Source of the DNA: Phorcus lineatus
Taxonomy: Eukaryota > Mollusca > Gastropoda > Trochida > Trochidae
Assembly (NCBI GenBank): GCA_921293015.1
Contig: OV121096.1
Coordinates: 12,527,000-12,590,999 of the forward strand
DNA length: 64,000 bases
Direction: 5' to 3'
Below, in pieces: positions 23,401 through 34,900 of this stretch; within the stretch, counting starts at the first letter, position 1, and each line of letters begins with the position of its first letter. Made by a program: the position numbers and the translations under genes. The notes beneath the pieces were generated by a model that did no database searches, was not told where the DNA came from, and was given only the letters and a program-made list of their open reading frames with translations.

Positions 23401-24554
23401 AAATACTTTAAAAAATGACATTTTTGCAAATTAGGATTTAACTATGAGCTCTGTTTGAAATAGCTTTCTGGCCTTTACGTAAAATAAAAGCCCTGTAATG
23501 AAAGCCTTGTCTGTTGCAAGGTAGGTTGCTCACTTCTCCTCCAGGAAGCATATCGAGTGGTTGACTGTGAAGCTGTCAGTCATTTCAGTTTTCTTTGTCA
23601 GCAGCCTCTTGCAATTTGACTGGTTTCAGTTGTCGATGTCTCAATAAGTTTCAGAATTATGAAATGAAATACTATACCAATTGATTTTCTTGGTTTTTTT
23701 CATTTTACCTGTTTAAGAAGTTTAAAACATATTGTCTCTTTGTGAATAAATTTGAGAATTATTATACAATTAAATGAATTTTATATTCTTTTTCATTTTT
23801 TCCATCTAACTTGTCGTTGACTGTACAATGAAATCAGTGCATTCTATTTCATTTCTTTATCTTGGCTGTTTTAAGATACAGATTAGCTTTTCACTATCTT
23901 GATGTCGATATACACTCAACTAAAAGATTAAGGACCATCCTTATGTTTAATATTGAAGTTAATTATTGATCTCGATGTGAATTATTAACTTAAATATTGA
24001 AAATTTGATTTGTTCTTCATCATATTTAGTACAAGTAACTGTTATCTAGTGTCATTGTAACTTGCCCCCAGATTTTGTTAATATACTCGTTGTGTACAGA
24101 TTTGTTATTTTATAGACTTCCTGTATCTATACAAATATAACTATTCTAAAACTTATATAGATATAGATATCTGAAGGAGACAATAATGTAAACATTAAGT
24201 GTCGCAGACATGTCTTGAAAATCAAATTGTCCAATCAGATTCAAGTGTATTAATTTCAGTTTTGTTGGTGTCCCAGAGTGACAGTATCTAAAGAATTTTG
24301 GCAGCTCATCTGCCAAACGTATCCTTTTCTTTGAAGTGAACAAATGTATTAATTTTGTTTGATTAAAGTTAAATGAAGACGTTGCAATATTGTAAATAAT
24401 CAAGAAACTCTTGATTTCATTATTTTTATAATGAAATTAGTGTCTTTTAAATTTCTATTTATGATGTTGCAAACATTCCAGTGGATGAAGTAGGTATTAA
24501 TTGGTATAGGATTGGAATGTAGCAAATTTGACTAAAGGGAAATAACTCTGTATG
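20470..24554 (+). other. VPS26 3' UTR and downstream non-coding DNA
   Basis: No coding exon is recognisable after the VPS26 stop. Canonical AATAAA hexamers occur near 21124 and 21134 (close pair), 23485 and 23745. The first pair would give a 3' UTR of about 0.7 kb and the later ones about 3.2 kb. I cannot choose between them from sequence. Open frames in this stretch are short and unlike known families. Confidence 0.45.
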
Positions 24555-24562
24555 ATACACGT

Positions 24563-25473
24563 CTGTATGATACACATCTGTCAGCAGATGAGCGCAGCTC
24601 TTGATCACTGTGTTAATGACATTAAGGAATGGATGTCTCATAACTTTTTGAAGTTAAACAGTGAAAAGACAGAGCTGTTGATCGTGTGCCCAAAACTATC
24701 CAAAGTCAATCTTCCTCAGATAACCATTGGAGGAAATGCGGTGTGTCCAAGTTCAGAGGTCCGCAATCTTGGTGTCTTTTTTGACTCCAACCTCAGCGGC
24801 TCTGCACAAGTGAACAAGATGTGCAAGAGAGCATATGCAAACATAAAGAACATAAGCCGTATTCGCCATCTGATCGACCTCAATACTGCAAAAACACTGG
24901 TGCAGGCATGTGTGATGTCTCACCTGGATTATTGTAATGCGTTGCTGATAGGCCTGCCACAATATCTCATTCTACGTCTACAGCGTTGTCAGAATGCTGC
25001 GGCAAAACTCATTACAAGATCAAAGAAGTTTGATCATGTCACACCCATCCTGAGGCAATTACACTGGCTTCAAATCGAAGACAGAATAAAATTTAAAGTC
25101 TTGGTGCTTGTGTATAGGTCACTTCATGGACAAGCGCCCAGTTATCTCCAGGAAATCATCCAAGAGTACAGCCCTGCACGTAGTTTGCGATCTAGTCAGC
25201 AAAACCTCCTGGAAATACCAAGAGTCAAATCTTCAACCTATGGTCAAAGATGTTTTGCTAGGGCGGGCCCTGAACTGTGGAACAATCTGCCACAGGAAAT
25301 CAGAAATAGTGACTGTGTCTCCACGTTCAGATCAATGCTGAAAACACATCTGTTCAGACAAACATACGACTAGATATCTACGTTGTTTTGTAGAGCTCAA
25401 GCAGCGCTTTTGAGCAGTGACTCTGTTGCTGGATACAAGCGCTTTATAAATTCTCAGTTTATTATTATTTATT
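24563..25473 (+). mobile_element. 5'-truncated LINE (CR1/L2/Jockey clade), C-terminal part of the reverse transcriptase ORF
   Basis: An open frame through 25373 (stop) encodes the region after the catalytic YADD box of a non-LTR reverse transcriptase: LNSEKTELLIV, then LGVFFDSNLS, LDYCNALLIGLP, LQRCQNAAAKLI and LHWLQIEDRI.FKVL. The catalytic residues are absent, so it is 5'-truncated and dead. The frame has no stop or shift, so insertion is fairly recent. The 3' end has AGCGCTTTATAAAT and a (TTA)n-like tail, as in L2/CR1-type elements. A possible 8-bp target duplication ATACACGT lies at 24555-24562 and 25474-25481. Confidence 0.85.
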
Positions 25474-25706
25474 ATACACGTAGGTTAGATGCTATGAAGG
25501 CGATACCACTTGTAAATTTCACCCAAAACTTGATCATATATTCATTTTGATGTTTGTCATTTGTCATCTAAGGACAAAATAAATAATAAGGAATCCTTTG
25601 TTTTTGTTCTTATCATACATTTTGCTGATAATTCTCTCTAGCTCAAATTAGTCAGGGTGTATGGTGGAGTGTGTCCTGTCAGTAAAATATTTGTTCTGCT
25701 CATAAT

Positions 25707-26119
25707 TATACCCCCGCCTTACAGCGTAAGCGGGGGTATATAGCGTTCATTCTGTTCGTCCGTCCGTCCTTCTGTCTGTCCGTCACAAATCTTTGCATAT
25801 CTCCTAAACCAAACATGCTATCTTAACCAAACTTATACACTTATAAACCATGATCCATTGGTGCGCCTTTTGAGGTTAAGACCAAAAATTATTTTTTATT
25901 TTTTGCGGTTTACATGGAAACATTACTAAAACAATGACTATCTGACAAAGTGCTTTTTCCTGAGCATATCTCCCAAACTATACATGCTAGCTTCAACAAA
26001 CTTAATACACTTATCAACCATGATCCCTAAGTGAGCTTTTTGAGGGTTAGACCAACAAAGAAAGCCAGACTATAGTTTGAAGCAGGGGTATGTGAGCTGT
26101 GCTCACTTCTTTACTTGTT
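25707..26119. repeat. Dispersed repeat with terminal hairpin and two imperfect internal repeats
   Basis: It starts with a perfect hairpin, TATACCCCCGC (25707-25717) and GCGGGGGTATA (25730-25740), followed by a GTCCGTCC-rich stretch. Two imperfect copies of a segment of about 100 bp follow (about 25788-25890 and 25964-26060), each with GCATATCTCC.AA, ACATGCTA, ATACACTTAT and ACCATGATCC. It ends in GTGAGC.GTGCTCACTT. A related end piece is near 28828-28897. No protein is encoded. This looks like a dispersed non-autonomous element of unknown class. Confidence 0.5.
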
Positions 26120-27028
26120 CAAATTTGCGACATATAATCATGATATGTAGATGTGCCTTTTGAATGTTTACATATCCTCTTAATTTTTTAACTTATCAGG
26201 CCTGAAAGATTCGATGGGCTTATGGAATCCGTCCTAAACTTTTGTTTGGACTAAATGTCAGGAACCAGGAACTCTTTAAGAATCTGAAATATTGTATACA
26301 GACTCCTTGACTAATGAGGATTATATAACTTATAGCTTTGATGAGCCTATGGCGCCAGTAGGGCCAAACCCTTAAAAAACTCTTTTAACCCCAAAGGAAA
26401 AAGGTCTAAAAAGGGGAATTTTTGTGTACCGACTGGATGATCAATTAGAGTATAGAGTATGTGCCTTTTTGGCCCCTCATTAAAGTCACAAGGGTCATGC
26501 CAAGTTTTTTAAAACTTGTTTGGAAAGACTGTGAAGTACTAGTACAATTATGTCCATTTTGTGCACAGCTGACCATAGATTTTTTTTATATCTTAACTTT
26601 TTCATTGTTGATTACAAAAATAAGTGTTTCATTGCATCGAAAGAAAGCTAAAGTAAGTTCTTATATCCTCAGTCCTTATGTACAAATTCGGAAAACCTAG
26701 GTGCAAGGTACATCCCCACAAATTTCAGCTATAGGGGTGCAACAGTACAAAATAGAGCCATCGGCTCTGTAGCTCATCAGGCTATCTATAATTTTACAAA
26801 TAGTCAAAGGGTCACAAAATCTATTAACCCTATCGGCTAAGGAGTCCCTACCAAAGGCTTAAAGAGCCACTCCGTGTTTTTCATAACATATTATTTACCT
26901 TTGATACGAACCTAAATGCCATATGTGGTGATAAAAACATCTTAACTTTTTATGCCCAAAAGACATATATATGACAAATACTGGTTTTTCATGAAAATCT
27001 AAAAACAGCTTTATAAATGCACAGAGGT
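26120..27028. other. Non-coding, degenerate repeats
   Basis: No gene seen. Phrases such as GGCGCCAGTAGGG and CTATCGGCTAAGGAGTC recur in altered form and suggest decayed repeats, continuing in part between about 27780 and 28000. Confidence 0.4.
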
Positions 27029-27036
27029 GTAGATAT

Positions 27037-27435
27037 TAAGGGTGGGCGGTATTATCGGTATATTGTAATACAGAAATAAGATAATATGTACCTATACACT
27101 CTTCTGAGAGTATCCAGTATATCGGGGGTTTTAAAATTAACAATTTCCGTGTAAAAGTGCAGAAAAACATAAAAAAACATGTGATTTTATTGAAAGTTGT
27201 AACACAAAGTGTAAACTTGCAAAGTGAAAATAGCACAGACATGATAAAAGTCCGAAAGCAGTCACTGAATTATCTCTCTTTACAAAACGTCGGGCCAGTT
27301 GAGCATTGATTACTGTTATTAAGTCAAGAGAGCATGGAAAAACTAAAATATGAAAAGTACCAATATATTGTAATACGTATTGCAATACGCTTTTCTGTAT
27401 TGCAATACAGAAAATAGGAGCGATACCCATCCTTA
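27037..27435. mobile_element. hAT-like non-autonomous element with 8-bp target duplication
   Basis: A 399-bp element flanked by perfect 8-bp direct repeats GTAGATAT (27029-27036 and 27436-27443). Its ends are inverted: TAAGGGTGGGCGGTAT on the left and, on minus, TAAGGATGGGTATCG on the right. An 8-bp duplication and TA.GG.TGGG termini are typical of hAT elements. The interior is rich in GTATTGCAATAC-type palindromes. No transposase is encoded. Confidence 0.75.
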
Positions 27436-27443
27436 GTAGATAT

Positions 27444-30400
27444 CGCGTCCAATATACATGGATACTAGTTTTATAACCTAACAAACACTATCAACTCCTA
27501 ACTGCCCTCCTGGCTGTTTTAAATGAGTCTCCAAAATTACGTTTGACTATTTGACGCATGCCACTGTCCGGTTTTCAATCATAATTGAAACGTTCTACCG
27601 TCATATTGTCACCTTAAAAAAGACAATAAGCTTTAAAATGTGTCTTTTTGGTAACAGTTGATACTTTGCGATCAAATGACACCATTGGTTAAGTTTGACA
27701 GATATGACCCCAACAACTCACGGAGTGGCTCTTTAAGCTTTCAAGACATTTTGCTTTCTTGAGAAGATCAAAGTAGGTTATAAGAAGGCGGTCACTGGAT
27801 CAGCATATCTATAATTATAATCCCCCATCAGAAGAGGAGTCTGTAAATAAGGTTTCAACCTTCTAGGTCTCTTGCACAGGACGAAGATGAAAATAGCATT
27901 TATAGGGCGAGGCTCCTGTGACGCTTATTAGAAGTCATAGTGTCACCAAATCAATAAAATCAAAAACCTCTTTAGTCAAGGAATCTGCACACAAGATTTC
28001 AGATTTCCCGAGTCAATGGTTCTAGAGAAGAGAAGACATTGAAAAGTTTGTGGCCGGAAGCCATACAACATGCCATGCCTTAGATAGATGACAGACACTC
28101 GCCATGCCGTAAGCCAATCTGTTCTTTTTGGTATGATGAGCTTAAACGCACTAGTGCACACCAATATTTCGTAAACACAACAAATGCACAGATACTGAAT
28201 ATCTCTCAATATTACTCACGATCCTCACTAAAGTAATCTACCTCATAAGTTATTTAACAAATATTTACGTATTAAGGTAGTAAAGTTGATTTTTAAAGGC
28301 CGGAAGTATTTAATGCGACGATGCATTACGCATGAAGTACAATATCGGAAATATTAAAATTTTGCTTATAACCAGAAAAGCGGTAATGGCAGCCACTTTG
28401 GTCAATCTAATAACTCTAATGCTGTGTTATTAAATCGGTTAATTTACAACATTGCTTTCATAAAACATATTTCATTCTTTGTTGTCAAAAACTCAGAAAA
28501 ATGTGTTTACCTAATGAATTTAAATTCAGTAATTTCCTAAAATATCAGATGTGGGTTCAAGTTTAAAAGCTGATTCTGAAAATGTTTTGGTCAGAGTTAT
28601 GGGCCTTGAATATGTAATTGATCTTGGTGCGAATGACTAGTCTGAGCATCATCAGAAACTATTGCATAGTGGTGAGTGAAAGTTTGTATGTTGGTACAGT
28701 ACACTTTATAATTCTCTTGATTGCATTGAAATTCGAATTCAAAATAATATTTTTTAGTAGTCGCCATAAGATGTGTATTTCGGCATATTCCAAATGACAG
28801 GTATGAGGTTCTGACTTATTGCATAGTTCAGGGGTATGTGAACCCAAGAACGTGTATCTATACATGTCCTTGGTGAGCCACGCTCACTTTTGTCTTTTGT
28901 CAATGAGAACAAAGAAAACAACACACTTCCACTTCTCAGAGGTTTATTGCTACCAGGTCCAGCACAATAAGCCCTGCCCCAGGTTAGACTTGCAACTCTA
29001 CTTGACCAAACCTTCATTTGTCTACGATTAATGCTGATTCATCAGTATTTTCAGCCTCACTTTTTGGATAAGGGGTGAGTTTGTATCTGGACGTTTATTT
29101 GATATTTATTTCTAGGAATAAGATTTATTTAATTAGAGTGAATTGCATTTGAATAATGTAGTCAAAAAGTAACATTATAGTAAATATTCACCCCACTTTC
29201 CTGATATTGAAGAAAATACCTTCCACAGAAGTTAGCAACACCAGTGATGGAGACGATCCATGAATAAGGTGAAGAATGAAAATTTTATACTCACAGAAGG
29301 GATATCTCTTTTATTATATTATATATCAAAATCATATTTGAACATTCTATTTTTTTAATTTACCATTCATAGGTTTGATTAATTCCAATAATTTTGAAAA
29401 AGAGATGCAAACCACATTCATTTAAAGCAAAGATAAGATATCCAATAATTTCTGCTAAAGTAATAAAAACTCTTTCCCCAATTCTTAAACCTATTGACCG
29501 AGCTTGCTAAGCAAGCTTTTACTAATATGTACAATACGAAAGACAAATCTCCCTGTATGGTGCATAGATGATCCTTAAAACCCATCTCCATAACAATCTT
29601 AATCATATGTAATACTGTTAATTGTTAACAATATATCAATAATTACTGGCATATATGAATATACAAATGTTATTTCATTAATAACTTAATAATATATACA
29701 ATATGATATAATTACGTTCTTAATGCTACTTACCAAATTAAAGTTGTTAGAAAATATGATTTATTGACTGAATGTTGTAAATAGTTCATTGGTTCAATAG
29801 TAATCTTATGTCGTCAGCATAATTCATTGTGTTATGGCGATATTAAATTGTATAACGTAATAAACAAATCCTTAAAGTTGATGATGAAATTTGACACTAA
29901 CTTCTTCACAACATAACTACAAATGTAGTTAGCGAAAGAAAAAAGTCATTGACAATATTTGTATATAAGAAATATAACAATATGTAGTGTTACAAAACGG
30001 TTTTGAAAATGTCAAATTCGAGGTATAAAATGATGCCACTTTTGAAGATTGTAAAACATAGGGCGGAATGTATTCATAATTCCTAGAAACAATAATTCTT
30101 AAAAACAAAATATAAAAAAACAAAACAAATTTGTATATGAAAGGTCGATTAAAATTCTGGAGAATATGAGTTTTGTTACCATACATGATATTACAATTTA
30201 CTTACAGTAAATTAGTTCTTTGAAACTTTTGAAGGGAAAATAAACTGATTAAGTTATACAGCATAAAGATGTACAATTGTGTCATTATTTAAATGAAATA
30301 GCTACTTCAACAGATTGACAAACTTGTCAAAGGTAATAGATACAGGTTCCATAAGATTTCATGTATAAAGATATGAAATGTATAGACAAGAATCTATACA

Positions 30401-30807
30401 GTTGAACTGTTGAAACTGGCTTTTTTCTTCTTACTGACAGATATTGTGTACAGCAGTTGCCATAGTGACACACTTGACATAAAATGTTTTCATCAATTCA
30501 GTAAAATTAATAAACAACAATTTCTTGGTAACAAACAGTAAAAATCCCTTGTTTGATGTTAGCAAATACAGAATATCTCACATGATTGCAAAGAGGTAAT
30601 TAAATTTCATTGTCATCAAATTCCACAAAATCTCAGGCCAGTTGGGGAAATGACAAATTTGTTAAATAGCTCATTTCATTCACAAAGCTAAATTTGTAAA
30701 AAACTGAAAATGGGGATTTATGAGCATGAAATTTGCATTTTTGAACTTTCGTAAAATCCGGAAATGAAATTTTGTGAATATTCTCGATACAAATAATTGA
30801 AATCATT
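27444..30807. other. Long AT-rich stretch without recognisable genes
   Basis: No coding exon, RNA gene or tandem array is supported. A fragment resembling the end of the 25.7-kb dispersed repeat occurs near 28828-28897, and a perfect short palindrome AGCTTGC...GCAAGCT near 29502-29518. It lies between the VPS26 3' region and the UAP1 3' end. Confidence 0.45.
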
Positions 30808-30813
30808 TTTATT
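30808..30813 (-). terminator. UAP1: Candidate polyadenylation signal of UAP1
   Basis: AATAAA on the minus strand (TTTATT on plus), about 1.1 kb after the UAP1 stop codon. It is the first canonical hexamer downstream that I noticed, so a 3' UTR of about 31906-30790 is inferred with low certainty. Confidence 0.3.
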
Positions 30814-31906
30814 CCTTGTGGACCTATTTATACATGCACCAATTATATAAATAAAATATGAATACTGGTATTGTTGTCCATATCAATTAATAAATAACTA
30901 AAATAAGGCTAATCATGAGATCTTCTTGTATGAACAATAACTGTACAAAAACATCAATAATTTCTTATTTTTTTATGTGTAAAGGATTAAACTAAAACTC
31001 AAATCATAGAGGAAACCTATGGCACTATCTACAACAATGTGAAATTTGCAACGAATAAGCATTGTTAACCCGCACTGCGGAAACAGCGTAAATTCAGTAA
31101 AATATGCAACAACTTGCAGAAGTTTTAGGGTTGAGTACACATACATAAGCAATAACAATGGTTGATAAAATCTATAAATAGCCAAACTGGAGTAGATACT
31201 ATACAACTATGCCAAGCTGGAGACATATTTCAAGTGTCAATGGTGACAGAGGAATCATGGGATGTAATGACCCATCACCAGTAAGGAGGAAAGGGTTTGG
31301 ACCAGTTTGGGTTGATCCCCTCGGCAACCTCCAAGGCAACAATGGTGACAAGGGCCATACCTGTTTGGAAAACATGGCGTACACAGACCCATGACCGACA
31401 TAGCATTAGCCATACTAACAAAGTAACAAAGTAGACAAAACAAGTTATCATCATAAAGGCAGCAATGTGATCCCTTGATAGACTCGATAAATAGATTGAT
31501 GTGATACAAGCAATCTAAATTTCTTTCTTTAAAAGAAATAAAAGTGAAGTTCTTTGTTCATCAACAACTTAAACAACCCAATTATTTCAAAATGCCATTC
31601 TTGAATGTTAACAACAATTTCTCTGATACACTGTGTCCCCTTCACCCACATCTTAAACTAGGATTGGTCTAAGCTTGATTTCAATAAAAATAATATTCTA
31701 TATACATCCATGGCAGACATGAAAGTCTCAATCAAGTATGGCTAATGGCGGTTTTAAACCATGGCAACCAGTCACATCAAGACAGGTGCCAGTAAATGAT
31801 AAAAATGTAAGCTTATTTGCTAGTGAGTGAGAAAGCTTACACAAGACAACAGTATTGGACACATAGATTGACAAGATGATTGAAATGGAGGGTGACGAGT
31901 GTTCCG

Positions 31907-34900
31907 TTAGTCCGAGCCTTGATGTAGGACGGGTTTATCTGATTCGAGTTCGATGGTTACTGGTGATGTCAGTTCCTTGCCGGACACTAGCTGCTCCAGG
32001 TTCTGAAACACAAACATCAGGATGAGTCTACCAGCACTAACACTCCTACAGTAACCCACTGTATGTTAGCTCCTCTCCACTTCTCAGACAACAGGCTGAT
32101 GAGGCTTGCATCACTCTTGTGTCACCAGCTTCATCTATTGCCATTTGTGAATAGTTTAGTTCAAAGTGTTTAGTGTTAGTGGTTATAATGTTGTTACATA
32201 CATTATGATTAATATCATTCAGGGTTTACAAACCCCTGAGATCATGGCATGGCCGTATCTGGAATAACCTGAGGGACCATTAGGCTTCTTCCGCTTCTCG
32301 GAAACAACCTCACAATGGTTTCAAACTAACTTATTTATTTTATTAAGAAATGATTCGATATATACCTTTCAAAGGTATGTTTTATTGGTTTATGAACACT
32401 GTGATAACAACTGAATATACACAAATCATGTACATGGATCTTCAGGCGCTCACACAAAGAACAGTACTGAGCTTCAAGGTTTAAAACCCACTTTTACTTG
32501 TCAAACTGATGATTTGTAATTTCTAAAATTCACAAGTCCATTTGTTTGCGTTGGTTGATTATGCCTTTACCAGCCATTTTGGTTAGAGAAACCAATGAAT
32601 GATATGTTCTTATAAAGCTGTTGAAAAATGGGTCTATCATATGTTAGAGTAACATTTACTGAGACATTGATTTCTTTCTTATCAGACAATTTTAAATAGG
32701 GAAAAAATATGGGGGTGCAACACTGTTGTAGATATCCATCTGACCATTTCATTTTTAGTGCGGGTAGCCTGTCAAGACTCATTGACAACAATGATACAAA
32801 TGCGTGAGTCTGAATAGACTGTCTAACTACAACCAATAAAGACTCACCTCTCCGGCATAAGACACAAGTGGTGAGATCTCGCATACAAGGGATTGACAGC
32901 TGAAACAGACATGCATTATAGTTCAAGATGATATTCAGGGCACAACATACACATAGATGTAATAGTCATTATCATAAATTATTACCCATATGGTTATTCA
33001 TAAGCGGTGACATATTTTCAATATGAGCACATGTGTACATTACACTTTTACCTAGCAACGATTGTCTAAGCACGAGTTACCGTTTTTTGTAGTCTGTGAC
33101 GTCATAAAATCATTGTTCGTGATGTCACTGTTGCTTTCGCTCGGGTAATAAAAAAATTCACACTTGTTTTGTAAAAGTCATTTGACACACTTCCTCGGGT
33201 AATAATCTCTATGTATCAAATGCAACACATTCATACATGACTCTTCAAAAGCGCTACATGTATATGTTCACAAACTTATACTGAATGATTACCTGCCATC
33301 ACCATTTCCATTCTTCTCGTCACTGCAACAGAGAATAAGAAACTTCTATTTTGGAATTCAGATGAATTATATCCAGTTAAAAAAGCTGCTTCATGAAATG
33401 TTCTCATTGAATCTTATAGTCTATCAAACTCGAAGATAAATCAATGAGGGCTTTAAAGAGGAACAAAGGTGACATATGTTATCATATTTAAAGTCATAGT
33501 CTCATTTTTGTAAGGCAACTAAACTGAACTAATTATTTTTCACGAACAAAATCTGATCACTAACACAAATATTTCCTGTCACATTTGCAAAGATTTTCAT
33601 TTTCATGCCCGTTTTACAGTTTTGGATGAAGCAGCTTATTGGCGTATGCCGTTTCAGACCGTTGAGGTACCGAATCAAGTGCAATCCCATCGCGAGTACG
33701 AAACACCGAAAATCTAGTCATCGCAGCGCCGATACTTATGACAGACGCATTCTTCACTGAGTTTACCACCTTTTTGTTATTTCTGTATTTGAAAATGCGT
33801 AAGCTATTAGCTATTTTCATTGGATATTCAGCTGGGAAATTTTATGTGTTCTTCGTCACAGCCTTAGCGAAATGACGTGGTAAGGACTAACGCTCGCAAA
33901 AACATAATATTCTGGTAGGGTAGGGTAGTTTGAACTTCATTATTGAGGGCTAGACTGCCTGCAGAGTTCTAAAAATTGTTGCAAACGTCAGGGGAAAGAT
34001 TTCTGTGAGTGGTGAACTATTTGTCCGGCATTTATTACAATTTGCCTTGCAAAAATGCGACTATGACTTTAATATTGATTACTGCATTGCTGGAGGACTC
34101 ACAAAGTCATTAAGGGACTATCTTCTTCAAATTCAACTGTATAAAAAAAGATATCCCTTTTAAAAGGTATTGATATCTGAAAATACACCACACAGTATCA
34201 ACCAAGATACCCCTGATACAGTGATCATACATCAACTCGGAACATACCTTGAGTTGACAACCTTGCCGCCAGCCCGGATGACGTACTGGTGATGCAGGTT
34301 GAAGAGAGATTGTCGACACGTGGTCGGTGTGTCCTTCACCTTGCCTTCATTGCTGTCAGCATTCTTAAGGGGAGAAAACTCCTCCTCTCTCAGCACGTCC
34401 CACACGCCAAAGTTCCTGTCACATTTACAGCACACAACGGACAAAACCAGCACATTGGGCCAGAGTTGGGAAATAAATGTAAGACCGTACCGAATCCCGC
34501 AGAGCACATGGTGAATACCCAGCGACACCACACCCAAAGCAATAATATAGGTAGCACAAGGTGATGGAAGCATAGCACAGAGACCAAAAAGAGAAAAGAA
34601 ATCTATGTTAGTGGCAGTGTTATACATGTACATTATATAAGGAATACCTGGCTGATGTGCTTCAAGTGTAACACAATGAACAGTCAATTTCTACATGAGG
34701 TTCTATAGTTTGGCGTCATTTAAAAACAAGTTAGAGATTACCTAAATAGTCAATAAACTGTATTACATGCATCATAATACAACTATCGAATTCAAATATT
34801 GACAATTTGGATTGTCCTTAACTTTTTTGTCCATAACAGCATGAAATCCTATCAAAATCAGTTCCTCTTTATTGATGCAGTCAGCTTGCACAGATGGAGG

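Noticed and set aside
24552-25373. Host gene of 273 codons
   Set aside because: The sequence is the C-terminal part of a non-LTR reverse transcriptase followed by a LINE-type 3' end.
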